DNA of 64,000 bases, from assembly GCF_001544555.2 (NCBI RefSeq), contig NZ_FCOK02000052.1, forward strand, positions 1 to 64,000. Reading direction: 5' to 3'. Shown here piece after piece: positions 35,680 through 44,317 of the stretch (its first letter is position 1; each line of letters opens with the position of its first letter). The notes below the pieces were generated by a model that ran no database searches, had not been told where the DNA came from, and saw nothing but the letters and a program-made list of their open reading frames with translations. Position numbers and translations under genes: made by a program. The DNA comes from Caballeronia udeis (GTDB taxonomy: Bacteria > Pseudomonadota > Gammaproteobacteria > Burkholderiales > Burkholderiaceae).

Positions 35680-36765
35680 ATGTCCGCTTCCACGCCTGCT
35701 TCCGCATCTTCCGTTGACTCCGCTGTTGACTCCGTCACGCTCGTACGTCCCGACGACTGGCATTTGCATGTGCGCGACGGCGCTGTGCTGGCCGCTGTGC
35801 TGCCGCACACGGCGCGGCAGTTCGGCCGCGCGATCATCATGCCGAACCTGCGGCCGCCGGTGACGACGACCGAGATGGCGGCGGCGTATCGCGGGCGCAT
35901 CCTGGCGGCGTTGCCCAAGGACGGCCCGGGTGCGCGTTTCGAGCCGCTGATGACGCTTTATCTCACCGACAACACGCCGCCCGATGAAATTCGCCGCGCC
36001 CGCGAAAGTGGTTTTGTTCATGGCGTGAAGCTTTATCCGGCGGGGGCGACGACCAATTCGGATGCCGGTGTCACGAGCATCGCGAAATGCGCAAAAACGC
36101 TGGAGGCCATGCAAAAGCACGACCTGCCGCTGCTCGTGCATGGCGAAGTAACGGACCAGGCCATCGACATGTTCGATCGCGAGAAGGTATTTATCGACCG
36201 CGTGATGACGCCGTTGCGCCGTGATTTCCCCGCGCTGAAGGTCGTGTTCGAGCACATCACGACGAAGGACGCCGCAGATTACGTGCGCGATGCCGACGGC
36301 CCGACCGGCGCCACGCTGACTGCGCACCATCTGCTGTACAACCGCAACGCGCTGTTTGTTGGCGGAATCCGGCCGCATTACTACTGCTTGCCGGTGCTCA
36401 AGCGGGAGACGCATCGCGTGGCGCTGCTCGCGGCGGCCACGTCGGGCAATCCGCGGTTTTTCCTCGGCACGGACAGCGCGCCGCATGCGAAGGGGTTGAA
36501 GGAGCATGCGTGCGGCTGTGCGGGTTGCTACACGGCGCTGCACGCTCTGGAGCTCTACACGCAAGCCTTCGATCAGGCCGGCGCGCTCGACCGGCTCGAG
36601 GGTTTCGCGAGTTTCCACGGCGCGGATTTCTACGGTTTGCCGCGTGCAACCGAGCGCGTGACGCTGCGCCGGGAACCTTGGACGCTGCCGGCGGAATTCA
36701 TGGCAGGCGATGATGAAATCGTGCCGCTGGGCGGTGGCGAATCGATTGGCTGGCGAATGGAGTGA
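35680..36765 (+). CDS. pyrC: Dihydroorotase PyrC (class II)
   Basis: PyrC closes carbamoyl-aspartate to dihydroorotate in pyrimidine synthesis. The ATG at 35680 gives 361 residues with a short Ser/Ala-rich start; class II enzymes are about 345. Zinc ligands are visible: H28 and H30 in WHLHVRDG, the carboxylated Lys in GVKLYPAG, His in LLVHGEV and in FEHITT, and Asp in LGTDSAPH. The cysteine-rich ACGCAGCY near the end is common in this class. It is followed by a DUF3025 gene on the same strand, with about 60 bases between. Confidence 0.93.
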   Translation: MSASTPASASSVDSAVDSVTLVRPDDWHLHVRDGAVLAAVLPHTARQFGRAIIMPNLRPPVTTTEMAAAYRGRILAALPKDGPGARFEPLMTLYLTDNTPPDEIRRARESGFVHGVKLYPAGATTNSDAGVTSIAKCAKTLEAMQKHDLPLLVHGEVTDQAIDMFDREKVFIDRVMTPLRRDFPALKVVFEHITTKDAADYVRDADGPTGATLTAHHLLYNRNALFVGGIRPHYYCLPVLKRETHRVALLAAATSGNPRFFLGTDSAPHAKGLKEHACGCAGCYTALHALELYTQAFDQAGALDRLEGFASFHGADFYGLPRATERVTLRREPWTLPAEFMAGDDEIVPLGGGESIGWRME

Positions 36766-36826
36766 CGATTGCCGGGGCGCGCCGGTTTTTGCTGGACGTA
36801 ACCCGCGCGCCATTCTGGCGACTCGT

Positions 36827-37717
36827 ATGTCCGACCGGGAAAATTCATTGAAGCCCGAAAACGCCGAACCAGCGTCCCTGCCATTCGATGCCTGCGCGGC
36901 GCAGCGCTTTATGGACATCGACTGGTCTTGTCCGTGGCTGGCGCCGCTTGCCGAGCGCGGTGAGCGCTGGCGCCAGGCTGCACTCGTTAGCTACTCAGCC
37001 TATCTTTCCACACTTAATGCCGACGCACACCGCGACCCGCGCACAACCGGAAGAGGTAAGCCGCTGTCGTTCATCGCGCAGGACGAGTTGCCGGCGGGCG
37101 CATCGTATGAAGGGCATATCGCCGGGACCGGCTGTGTGCCCACGCGCCACAACCTGCACGATTTCTTCAATGGCTCGATATGGTTTCAGTATCCGCGCAT
37201 CAAGGCGGCGCTGAACGCCCGGCAGGCTGCGGAAATCGATGTGCTCGGTATCGGCCCGACTCGAGGCGCGGCGCGCGACGCCCTCACGCTCTTCGACGAA
37301 AACGCGATCCTCTTTGCCTGTGCAGACGCGTCGCTCGCCGCCGCGCTTCGCGCATTCGACTGGCACACGCTGCTTGTTGAGCAACGCGCATCCTGGGGTC
37401 TTCGATGCGAGGCGCGCATCTTCGGTCACGCGTTGCTCGAAAAGCTCGTTGCACCATATAAAGCGTGCACAGGGCATGCGTGGATCGTAGACGTTGAACC
37501 AGCGTATTTCTCTGCTACCGATGGCGAGCGTCGCGCGATCCTCGACCACGCAGTATCTGAACGGCTAAACAGCGAAGCCATTTCCAGCCGATATTTCACG
37601 CCGCTGCCCGTGCTGGGTGTGCCGGGCTGGTGGCCCGAAAACGAAACCCCGTCTTTCTACAATGACCCTCAGGTCTTCCGGTCCGGCCGTCGATCGCGGG
37701 CAAAACCTGCGCAATGA
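36827..37717 (+). CDS. DUF3025 domain-containing protein
   Basis: This conserved protein of unknown function has 296 residues from the ATG at 36827; a longer frame from 36710 overlaps pyrC and is less likely. The family core is recognisable as PTRHNLHDFFNGSIWFQYPR, followed by KAALNARQAAEI, about residues 103-135. No signal peptide or membrane helix is seen. It lies between pyrC and the RNase P RNA gene, and ends in an Arg-rich tail. I cannot propose a function. Confidence 0.8.
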   Translation: MSDRENSLKPENAEPASLPFDACAAQRFMDIDWSCPWLAPLAERGERWRQAALVSYSAYLSTLNADAHRDPRTTGRGKPLSFIAQDELPAGASYEGHIAGTGCVPTRHNLHDFFNGSIWFQYPRIKAALNARQAAEIDVLGIGPTRGAARDALTLFDENAILFACADASLAAALRAFDWHTLLVEQRASWGLRCEARIFGHALLEKLVAPYKACTGHAWIVDVEPAYFSATDGERRAILDHAVSERLNSEAISSRYFTPLPVLGVPGWWPENETPSFYNDPQVFRSGRRSRAKPAQ

Positions 37718-37763
37718 GCCTGACAGCGAGGCCGCGCTGACCCCATGCTAAAATCGGCGTCGC

Positions 37764-38178
<415 letters not shown>

Positions 38179-38194
38179 TGAGATTCAAAAAGAA

Positions 38195-38226
38195 AGCCGG
38201 CGTCAGTACTGACGCCGGCTTTTTTT
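38195..38226 (+). terminator. Terminator of rnpB
   Basis: AGCCGGCGTCAGT/ACTGACGCCGGCT at 38195-38220 is a perfect 26-base palindrome followed by six T and then TCG. It lies directly after the RNase P RNA and before the convergent OsmC-like gene, which may also use it. Confidence 0.9.
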
Positions 38227-38257
38227 CGCTTCTTGTTTCTTCTTCGATGCCCGGAAT

Positions 38258-38680
38258 TCAGCTCGCGACGATATCGAAGGAATGCGTCAGCTCGGCCGTT
38301 TTCGCCAGCATGATCGACGCCGAGCAATATTTGTCGTGCGAGAGCGTGATCGCGCGTTCGACCGTTGCGGGATTCAGGTTCTTGCCCGTTACCGTGAAGT
38401 GAAAGTGGATCTTCGTGAACACTTTCGGGTCTTCGCTTGCGCGCTCGGCCTTGAGCGTCACCGAGCAGCCCGCAATTTCCTGGCGGCTTTTCTTCAGGAT
38501 CATCACGACGTCGTACGCCGTGCAGCCGCCCGTGCCGAGCAAGACCATTTCCATAGGCCGCGGCGAGAGGTTGCGACCACCGCCTTCCGGCGCGCCGTCC
38601 ATTGTGACCAGATGGCCGCTACCCGTTTCCGCGGCAAACGCCATGCCGTCCTGTCCCATCCAGCTAACTTTGCATTCCAT
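38258..38680 (-). CDS. OsmC family peroxiredoxin-like protein (YhfA type)
   Basis: This 140-residue protein of the OsmC/Ohr superfamily has two conserved cysteines, C53 in GTGGCTAYDV and C119 in HDKYCSAS, placed as in thiol peroxidases of the family. The sequence is closer to the YhfA-like branch (LSPRPMEMVLLGTGGC) than to OhrA. It may reduce hydroperoxides, but YhfA proteins have no proven substrate. The gene is convergent with rnpB and monocistronic, with an AT-rich region upstream. Confidence 0.87.
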   Translation of the reverse strand: MECKVSWMGQDGMAFAAETGSGHLVTMDGAPEGGGRNLSPRPMEMVLLGTGGCTAYDVVMILKKSRQEIAGCSVTLKAERASEDPKVFTKIHFHFTVTGKNLNPATVERAITLSHDKYCSASIMLAKTAELTHSFDIVAS

Positions 38681-38936
38681 GAGAAAACTCCGGTGCCATA
38701 AGACACTTGTCTAATCGCGTTGATTGTAGCGTTTTAGCTGATTGTAGGAATCGCAGCAGTGCGCGCGTTTGCGTTTGCAACGAAGCATTGTTGCATTGCG
38801 ATATGTAAGACAAATACGAGATTTCCCTACCATGAGTGAGGAGTTTCGATCGCAATTTGCCCTGTGATGCTTTTAAATTTTATCTAAGTGATTGATTGTA
38901 AATAATAAACAATCTAATGACGGGTTGTTTCTATAT

Positions 38937-38969
38937 TTTGCATTATGAAATTCAATCCCATAATGCAAA
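38937..38969. repeat. AT-rich palindrome upstream of the sRNA promoter
   Basis: Perfect 11-base arms TTTGCATTATG (38937-38947) and CATAATGCAAA (38959-38969) are separated by 11 bases. It ends six bases before the -35 box proposed for the downstream small RNA. Such spacing suits a binding site for a dimeric activator, but the binder is unknown. The whole interval 38700-39000 is unusually AT-rich. Confidence 0.55.
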
Positions 38970-38974
38970 TTTAC

Positions 38975-39003
38975 TTGCTTTGCACAAAAGCACTTCATAT
39001 ACT
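38975..39003 (+). promoter_or_regulatory. Sigma-70-type promoter of the candidate small RNA
   Basis: TTGCTT at 38975-38980 and TATACT at 38998-39003 are separated by 17 bases, the ideal spacing. A transcript from about 39010 would run into the terminator at 39071-39099 and code for no protein. Confidence 0.6.
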
Positions 39004-39009
39004 TGCTCT

Positions 39010-39100
39010 TACTGGTTGTCGCAGTCCGACAAACACACAGCGTCTCCTCCACCTCCTCCTAGGTGGATTCAGCCCGAGCCCAAGGCTCGGGCTTTTTTTC
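39010..39100 (+). ncRNA. Candidate small RNA with anti-Shine-Dalgarno loop
   Basis: A roughly 90-base transcript is bounded by a good promoter and a strong terminator, with no open frame. Inside, CCACCT (39049-39054) and AGGTGG (39061-39066) pair and expose the loop CCTCCT, a perfect anti-Shine-Dalgarno sequence. A second CTCCTCC lies just 5' at 39044-39050. Small RNAs with such motifs are known in Burkholderiales (the betaproteobacterial toxic small RNA family). This looks like a member, but that is from memory and needs an Rfam search. It would act by pairing with ribosome sites of many mRNAs. Confidence 0.65.
39071..39099 (+). terminator. Terminator of the candidate small RNA
   Basis: AGCCCGAGCC and GGCTCGGGCT pair around a short AA-type loop and are followed by seven T. 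It lies about 75 bases upstream of the rplM promoter, so it ends a separate transcript. Confidence 0.9.
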
Positions 39101-39174
39101 GTCCGCCTTTTCGTCTGTTTTAACGTCGATTTGTGTGCCGGCAGGATGGACATTCGTTGCCGAACAGGCAAGTT

Positions 39175-39204
39175 TTGACTTCACATCAAAATTTCCCTTA
39201 TAAT
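39175..39204 (+). promoter_or_regulatory. Sigma-70 promoter of rplM-rpsI
   Basis: TTGACT at 39175-39180 and a perfect TATAAT at 39199-39204 are separated by 18 bases. The transcript would start near 39211 and have a leader of about 115 bases before the rplM ATG, long enough to hold translational autoregulation by a ribosomal protein. Such control is known for many r-protein operons but is not shown here. Confidence 0.8.
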
Positions 39205-39324
39205 TCAAAGTTCTCTATCCGCACCATGCCCGTGGACGAGAAACAGGGAGAGCCCGCACGCGCCTCGATGCGCACGAACATACAAGCGGGACAAAGCAGG
39301 GCAGAATTATTTTTTGGATCGATC

Positions 39325-39753
39325 ATGAAGACGTTTTCCGCAAAAGCCCATGAGGTGACGCGTGAATGGTACGTGATTGACGCGACGGATAAGGTTCTCG
39401 GACGTGTCGCCAGTGAAGTGGCCGCCCGACTTCGCGGCAAGCACAAACCCGAGTTCACCCCGCACGTCGACACTGGCGATTTTATCGTCATCATCAACGC
39501 CAGCAAGTTGCGCGTCACGGGCAACAAGGGTACTGACAAGAAGTACTACCGTCACTCGGGCTATCCGGGCGGCATCTACGAAACGACGTTCAACAAGATG
39601 CAAGAACGCTTCCCGGGCCGTGCGTTCGAGAAAGCGGTCAAGGGCATGTTGCCGAAAGGTCCGCTCGGCTACGCGATGATCAAGAAGCTCAAGGTCTACG
39701 CTGGCGCAACGCATCCGCATACGGCTCAACAGCCTAAAGCGCTCGAGATCTAA
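39325..39753 (+). CDS. rplM: 50S ribosomal protein L13
   Basis: L13 is an early assembly protein of the large subunit. The ATG at 39325 gives the standard 142 residues starting MKTFSAKAHEVTREWYVIDA; an open frame reaching back to 39133 is leader sequence. Family landmarks are DKVLGRVASEVAARLRGKH and YRHSGYPGGIYE. It forms an operon with rpsI 11 bases downstream, as in most bacteria, driven by the promoter at 39175-39204. Confidence 0.98.
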   Translation: MKTFSAKAHEVTREWYVIDATDKVLGRVASEVAARLRGKHKPEFTPHVDTGDFIVIINASKLRVTGNKGTDKKYYRHSGYPGGIYETTFNKMQERFPGRAFEKAVKGMLPKGPLGYAMIKKLKVYAGATHPHTAQQPKALEI

Positions 39754-39764
39754 AGGGAGCCCAT

Positions 39765-40157
39765 ATGATCGGTAATTGGAATTACGGTACGGGCCGCCGC
39801 AAGAGCGCCGTTGCTCGCGTGTTCATCAAGTCCGGTACGGGCGAGATCATTGTCAATGGCAAGCCCATTGCTGATTATTTCTCGCGCGAAACGTCGCTGA
39901 TGATCGTGCGCCAGCCGCTCGAACTGACGAGCCACGCCACCACGTTCGACATCAAGGTCAACGTGAACGGCGGCGGTGAAACGGGTCAGGCGGGTGCAGT
40001 TCGCCACGGCATCACCCGCGCGCTGATGGACTACGACGCAACGCTGAAGCCCACGCTGTCACAAGCCGGCTTCGTTACCCGCGATGCTCGTGAAGTTGAA
40101 CGTAAGAAGGTTGGCTTCCACAAGGCACGTCGCCGGAAACAATTCTCGAAGCGTTAA
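39765..40157 (+). CDS. rpsI: 30S ribosomal protein S9
   Basis: S9 is a 130-residue small-subunit protein whose basic tail reaches the P-site tRNA. It begins MIGNWNYGTGRRKSAVARVF and ends in the conserved KARRRKQFSKR. Second gene of the rplM operon, with a GGGAG ribosome site before the ATG at 39765. A terminator follows at 40199. Confidence 0.98.
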   Translation: MIGNWNYGTGRRKSAVARVFIKSGTGEIIVNGKPIADYFSRETSLMIVRQPLELTSHATTFDIKVNVNGGGETGQAGAVRHGITRALMDYDATLKPTLSQAGFVTRDAREVERKKVGFHKARRRKQFSKR

Positions 40158-40198
40158 GCTGTCTGGCGGTTTCGTCGTTATTACGGCGAAATGGCTCG

Positions 40199-40234
40199 AA
40201 AAGCCGCCTGCGTGTATGCGCTGGCGGCTTTTTT
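40199..40234 (+). terminator. Terminator of rplM-rpsI
   Basis: AAAAGCCGCC (40199-40208) and GGCGGCTTTT (40223-40232) pair around a 14-base loop and run into TTTT. It lies 42 bases after the rpsI stop and 175 bases before erpA. Confidence 0.85.
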
Positions 40235-40408
40235 CGTAGCGGATGCTCAAAGGTTGCGGTAATTTTCCGCGATGCTTCTGTGATACTCCAGGCAGCCGCG
40301 GCAAATTCGGGATAGTCTGGAGCGATAGCCTATTGATTACATGGGCTTCCAGCACGATATTGAGATCAGCCCTACAATAGGCACTAGAAGCTTTTTTGGA
40401 GAGTTCGA

Positions 40409-40774
40409 ATGAACGCTGTCACCGACACCCCCACGACCGAAATGCCGTTGCCGTTTGTTTTCACCGACGCAGCAGCTGACAAGGTCAAGCAACTGATCGA
40501 CGAAGAAGGCAATCCGGAACTGAAGCTGCGCGTGTTCGTGCAGGGCGGCGGCTGTTCGGGTTTCCAGTATGGCTTCACGTTCGACGAAGCCATCAACGAA
40601 GACGACACCGTGATGGACAAAGCTGGCGTACAGCTCCTGATCGATTCGATGAGCTATCAATACCTCGTTGGCGCTGAGATTGACTACAAAGACGATCTGA
40701 ACGGCGCGCAATTCGTGATCAAGAATCCGAATGCAACCAGCACCTGCGGTTGCGGATCGTCGTTCTCGGCGTGA
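40409..40774 (+). CDS. erpA: Iron-sulfur cluster insertion protein ErpA
   Basis: This A-type carrier passes 4Fe-4S clusters to apo-enzymes, notably of the isoprenoid pathway. The 121-residue protein has the three cluster cysteines: C49 in GGGCSGFQYGF and C113 and C115 in STCGCGSSF near the end. ErpA rather than IscA is suggested by the isolated location next to rpsI and anmK and the N-terminal extension before LPFVFTDAAADK. Strong ribosome site (GGAGAG) before the ATG at 40409. Confidence 0.92.
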   Translation: MNAVTDTPTTEMPLPFVFTDAAADKVKQLIDEEGNPELKLRVFVQGGGCSGFQYGFTFDEAINEDDTVMDKAGVQLLIDSMSYQYLVGAEIDYKDDLNGAQFVIKNPNATSTCGCGSSFSA

Positions 40775-40810
40775 TTCTGATTAGATTACACGGCGTAATG
40801 CAAATGCGAA

Positions 40811-40834
40811 ACGGAGCCTTCGGGCTCCGTTTTT
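40811..40834 (+). terminator. Terminator of erpA
   Basis: ACGGAGCC (40811-40818) and GGCTCCGT (40823-40830) form a stem with a TTCG tetraloop, followed by TTTTG. Confidence 0.9.
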
Positions 40835-40994
40835 GTTTGGTGCGCCAGCGTTTGCCTCGGCGTGTGTTTCGGGGAGGAATTAAGTTTATGACGTAACGGG
40901 CCAGGTTCCGGCAGCACGCTTGAGCGAGCCATCATCTTCTCTTTTGCGCTGATAGCGTCTTCGCGGACAACAGGTTGCTGGCGGTGGGCTGCCC

Positions 40995-42113
40995 TCACCG
41001 CGGATAAATCGCTCCCAGAACCCGTTCTCCCGCGGCGCCTGTCACCGTCGAGACGTTGCCCGGCTTACGGGCCACGCAGCGCATCGCGAGCCATGCAAAC
41101 GCCAACGCTTCAACCTGCTGCGGCGGCACTCCGAGCGCGTCCGTGGTCATCACCGGGACGCCGGCTACGCCGCTTTCCCCAAGCGCCTGCTCGATAGCCT
41201 GCATCAGCACCGGATTGCGCGCGCCGCCGCCGCACACATAGACCGCGCGACAGTCGGATGCGTGCCGTTCGATTTCTCGTGCGACGGTGATGGCCGTCAG
41301 CGCGACAAGCGTGGCTTGCACATCTTCGGGCGATACCTTTTCAAAACCGACGAGCTTGGCGTTCAGCCACGCGGGGTTGAATAGATCCCGGCCGGTGCTT
41401 TTAGGCGGCTGCTGTTCGAAGAATGGTTCGTTGAGTAGCGCATTCAGCAGCGGACGATGCACCTGGCCCTGTGCCGCGAAACGACCGCCTTCGTCGAAGG
41501 GGCGTTTCAGGTGCCGATACGCCCATTCGTCCAGCAAGGCGTTCGCCGGTCCGCAATCGAAGCCATGAACGCTGCCGTTGGGCGCGAGAATGGTGATATT
41601 GCTGATGCCGCCAAGGTTGCAGACCACGCGCGTCTCGTCCTTGCTGCCGAAAATGGTGGCGTGAAACGCCGGAACGAGCGGGGCGCCCTGACCGCCGGCG
41701 GCGACATCGCGGCTACGGAAGTCGGCGACGATGTCAATGTTGGTCATTTCGGCGAGCAACGCGGGATTGTTGATTTGCCGTGTGTAGCCTTTTTCCGGCC
41801 TATGCCGTACCGTCTGCCCGTGTACGCCGATCGCGCGGACTTTCGCCGAGGAGTAGCCGCTCATGCTCGCGAGTTCGTGACAACACACGGCGTAGCGCGT
41901 GGCCAGCGCGTTCGCCGCAAGGGCTTCCCGCTCCAGTTCGTTGTCGCCGGGAGCCTGGAGGGCGAACAGCGCGTCGCGCAGGCCTTGCGAGAACCCGACG
42001 TGGGCCTCGCCGAGCACAACGGGCGGTTTGCCGGCCGTGAACTGGACGGCAATACCGTCCACGCCATCCATGCTCGTACCCGACATCAGCCCAAAGTACA
42101 CGCCGTCCGCCAT
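40995..42113 (-). CDS. anmK: Anhydro-N-acetylmuramic acid kinase
   Basis: AnmK phosphorylates and opens 1,6-anhydro-MurNAc released during cell-wall recycling, giving MurNAc-6-phosphate. The ATG at 42113 gives 372 residues starting MADGVYFGLMSGTSMDGVDG, the family's phosphate-binding start. Upstream in-frame sequence to 42425 is not conserved in type. Other landmarks are VVCNLGGISNIT, GFDCGPANALLDEW and VYVCGGGARNP. It lies convergent with erpA and divergent from tyrS. Confidence 0.93.
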   Translation of the reverse strand: MADGVYFGLMSGTSMDGVDGIAVQFTAGKPPVVLGEAHVGFSQGLRDALFALQAPGDNELEREALAANALATRYAVCCHELASMSGYSSAKVRAIGVHGQTVRHRPEKGYTRQINNPALLAEMTNIDIVADFRSRDVAAGGQGAPLVPAFHATIFGSKDETRVVCNLGGISNITILAPNGSVHGFDCGPANALLDEWAYRHLKRPFDEGGRFAAQGQVHRPLLNALLNEPFFEQQPPKSTGRDLFNPAWLNAKLVGFEKVSPEDVQATLVALTAITVAREIERHASDCRAVYVCGGGARNPVLMQAIEQALGESGVAGVPVMTTDALGVPPQQVEALAFAWLAMRCVARKPGNVSTVTGAAGERVLGAIYPR

Positions 42114-42521
42114 GCCGCCTGTTTCGATCGCCTCGGTCCGTCGCGCCACGTTGCTCTCCTGTTCGATGCGGGGTCGCCAATAACCGCTGTTCGAGCGGGC
42201 ATTGGTGCAATTCGTGCGGCCAAAACGCCGCGATGGACCGATTATCCACGCATCGAGGCGGCTAGTTAAGCCGCTGGCCATCTGGCTATGTTTCGCGCTG
42301 CGCTTGCGGAGCCAGGCCGTTCGAAACATGGCCAAACGGTCAACACACGGGGAAAACGGGGCGAAGGCTGGCGACATCACGTAAAATCCGTTGCCTGAAC
42401 AAGCGAATGCCGCACGATTTTCCATGTTCGAACGCGACTGTGAACGAGCCTGGAAGCCGCGGCTGTTGCCTGATACGCGCCTGTTAGCGCCCCGAATAAA
42501 TCACCCGAAAAAGTTGCAAGC
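42114..42521. other. Divergent region between anmK and tyrS
   Basis: These 408 bases hold no supported gene. The minus-strand frame running up from anmK has no ribosome site or recognisable domain. As I recall, many Burkholderia have an M23 peptidase gene between anmK and tyrS; I find no trace of one here. Promoters for both genes must lie within. Confidence 0.45.
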
Positions 42522-43778
42522 ATGACCACTGAACCGAACGACTCTCCGGCTTCGGCTGCGAAAACCTTGCCCCTCACCGACGAAGTGCAGGCTGCGCTTG
42601 CCATCGCGAAACGGGGCTGTGACGAACTGCTGATCGAAGCTGAGTTCGCGCAGAAGCTCGCTCGCAGCGCCGCGAGCGGCAAGCCGCTGCGCATCAAGCT
42701 TGGCCTCGACCCGACCGCGCCTGATATCCATATTGGCCATACCGTTGTCCTGAACAAGATGCGTCAGTTGCAGGACCTCGGCCATACGGTGATCTTCCTG
42801 ATAGGCGACTTCACGTCGCTGATCGGCGATCCGTCGGGGCGTAACGCCACGCGTCCTCCGCTTACGCGCGAGCAGATCGAGTCGAACGCGAAGACCTACT
42901 TCGAGCAGGCAGCGCTTGTGCTGGATCGTGAGAAGACCGAGATTCGCTACAACAGCGAATGGTCCATGCCGCTGGGCGCCGACGGCATGATCAAGCTCGC
43001 GTCGCGCTACACGGTCGCGCGAATTCTTGAGCGCGAGGATTTCACGAAGCGCTATCAGGGCGGCATGCCCATCTCGATCCATGAGCTGCTGTATCCGCTA
43101 ATGCAGGGTTACGACTCGGTTGCGCTGAACGCGGATCTCGAACTCGGCGGCACGGATCAGAAATTCAATCTGCTGGTCGGACGCGAATTGCAAAAGCAAT
43201 ATGGCCAGGAGCAGCAATGCATCTTGACCATGCCGCTACTGGAAGGGCTGGATGGCGTCGAGAAGATGTCGAAGTCGAAGCACAACTACATTGGCATCAG
43301 CGAGAAGCCCACCGACATGTTCGGCAAGCTGATGAGCATCTCCGACACGCTTATGTGGCGCTACTTCGAGCTGCTGTCGTTTAGAAGCATCGAAGAGATT
43401 GCGCGCTTCAAGAGCGAAGCCGAGGGCGGTCGTAATCCGCGCGATTTCAAAGTGCTGCTCGGGCAGGAAATTGTCGGGCGTTTCCATTCGCCTGCTGACG
43501 CGGAACGGGCGCTGGAAGACTTCAACCATCGTGCGAAGGGTGGGGTGCCGGACGAGATTCCGTCGGTGACGCTCAGCGGCGCACCGCTTGCCATCGGGCA
43601 GTTGCTGAAGCAAGCCGGGCTGGTGCCTTCGACTAGCGAGGCGCTCCGCAATATCGAGCAGGCTGGCGTGAAGATCGACGGCGCGACGGTGTCTGACAAG
43701 GGCTTGAAGATCGAGGCGGGCGAGTTTGTCGTGCAGGTCGGCAAACGCCGTTTCGCGCGCGTCACCCTGACGGCGTAA
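42522..43778 (+). CDS. tyrS: Tyrosyl-tRNA synthetase
   Basis: TyrS charges tRNA-Tyr. The 418-residue class I synthetase has the HIGH motif at 70-73 (PDIHIGHTV), with the second ATP motif KMSKS at 248-252 and an S4 RNA-binding domain in about the last 70 residues. The length and the HIGH-type motif place it in the TyrZ-like branch. dtd begins four bases after its stop, so the two are co-transcribed. This fits, since Dtd removes D-Tyr from tRNA-Tyr. Confidence 0.96.
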   Translation: MTTEPNDSPASAAKTLPLTDEVQAALAIAKRGCDELLIEAEFAQKLARSAASGKPLRIKLGLDPTAPDIHIGHTVVLNKMRQLQDLGHTVIFLIGDFTSLIGDPSGRNATRPPLTREQIESNAKTYFEQAALVLDREKTEIRYNSEWSMPLGADGMIKLASRYTVARILEREDFTKRYQGGMPISIHELLYPLMQGYDSVALNADLELGGTDQKFNLLVGRELQKQYGQEQQCILTMPLLEGLDGVEKMSKSKHNYIGISEKPTDMFGKLMSISDTLMWRYFELLSFRSIEEIARFKSEAEGGRNPRDFKVLLGQEIVGRFHSPADAERALEDFNHRAKGGVPDEIPSVTLSGAPLAIGQLLKQAGLVPSTSEALRNIEQAGVKIDGATVSDKGLKIEAGEFVVQVGKRRFARVTLTA

Positions 43779-43782
43779 GCGC

Positions 43783-44241
43783 GTGATCGCACTCATCCAG
43801 CGTGTTTTGCGAGCCGACGTGCGCGTGGGTGAGCGAGTAACGGGTGCGATCGATGCCGGCTTGCTGGCACTGGTGTGCGCGGAGCGTGGCGACACGCCCG
43901 CGGTTGCCGACAAGCTGCTGGCAAAGATGCTCGCGTATCGCGTTTTTAGCGACGCTGCCGGCAAGATGAATCTGCCGGTGCGAGATATAGACGGCAACGG
44001 GCGCGCGGGCGGGGTGTTGCTCGTGTCGCAATTCACCCTCGCCGCCGATACCTCCAGCGGGCTACGGCCAAGCTTCACGCCGGCCGCGCCGCCCGAGGAA
44101 GGCCGCAGGCTGTTCGACTACTTCGTGGCGCAGGCGCGCGCCGCGCATCCCATTGTCGAGACGGGCGAGTTCGGCGCGGACATGCGGGTCTCGCTGGTTA
44201 ACGACGGGCCGGTTACGTTCTGGCTGCAAGTACGTTCCTGA
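43783..44241 (+). CDS. dtd: D-aminoacyl-tRNA deacylase
   Basis: Dtd hydrolyses D-aminoacyl-tRNA, including D-Tyr-tRNA made by TyrS. The 152-residue protein starts with GTG at 43783 (reading MIALIQRVLRADVRV), four bases after tyrS. Catalytic and chirality-checking motifs are present as VSQFTLAAD and SGLRPSFTPAA. The GTG start and close spacing suggest translational coupling with tyrS. Confidence 0.95.
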   Translation: MIALIQRVLRADVRVGERVTGAIDAGLLALVCAERGDTPAVADKLLAKMLAYRVFSDAAGKMNLPVRDIDGNGRAGGVLLVSQFTLAADTSSGLRPSFTPAAPPEEGRRLFDYFVAQARAAHPIVETGEFGADMRVSLVNDGPVTFWLQVRS

Positions 44242-44317
44242 GACGTCCCCGAGACGTTCCTGAATTTTGTCACTGCACCTGTCGGCCGGGTGCTCCTTCC
44301 GGAGTTTCACGTATCCC

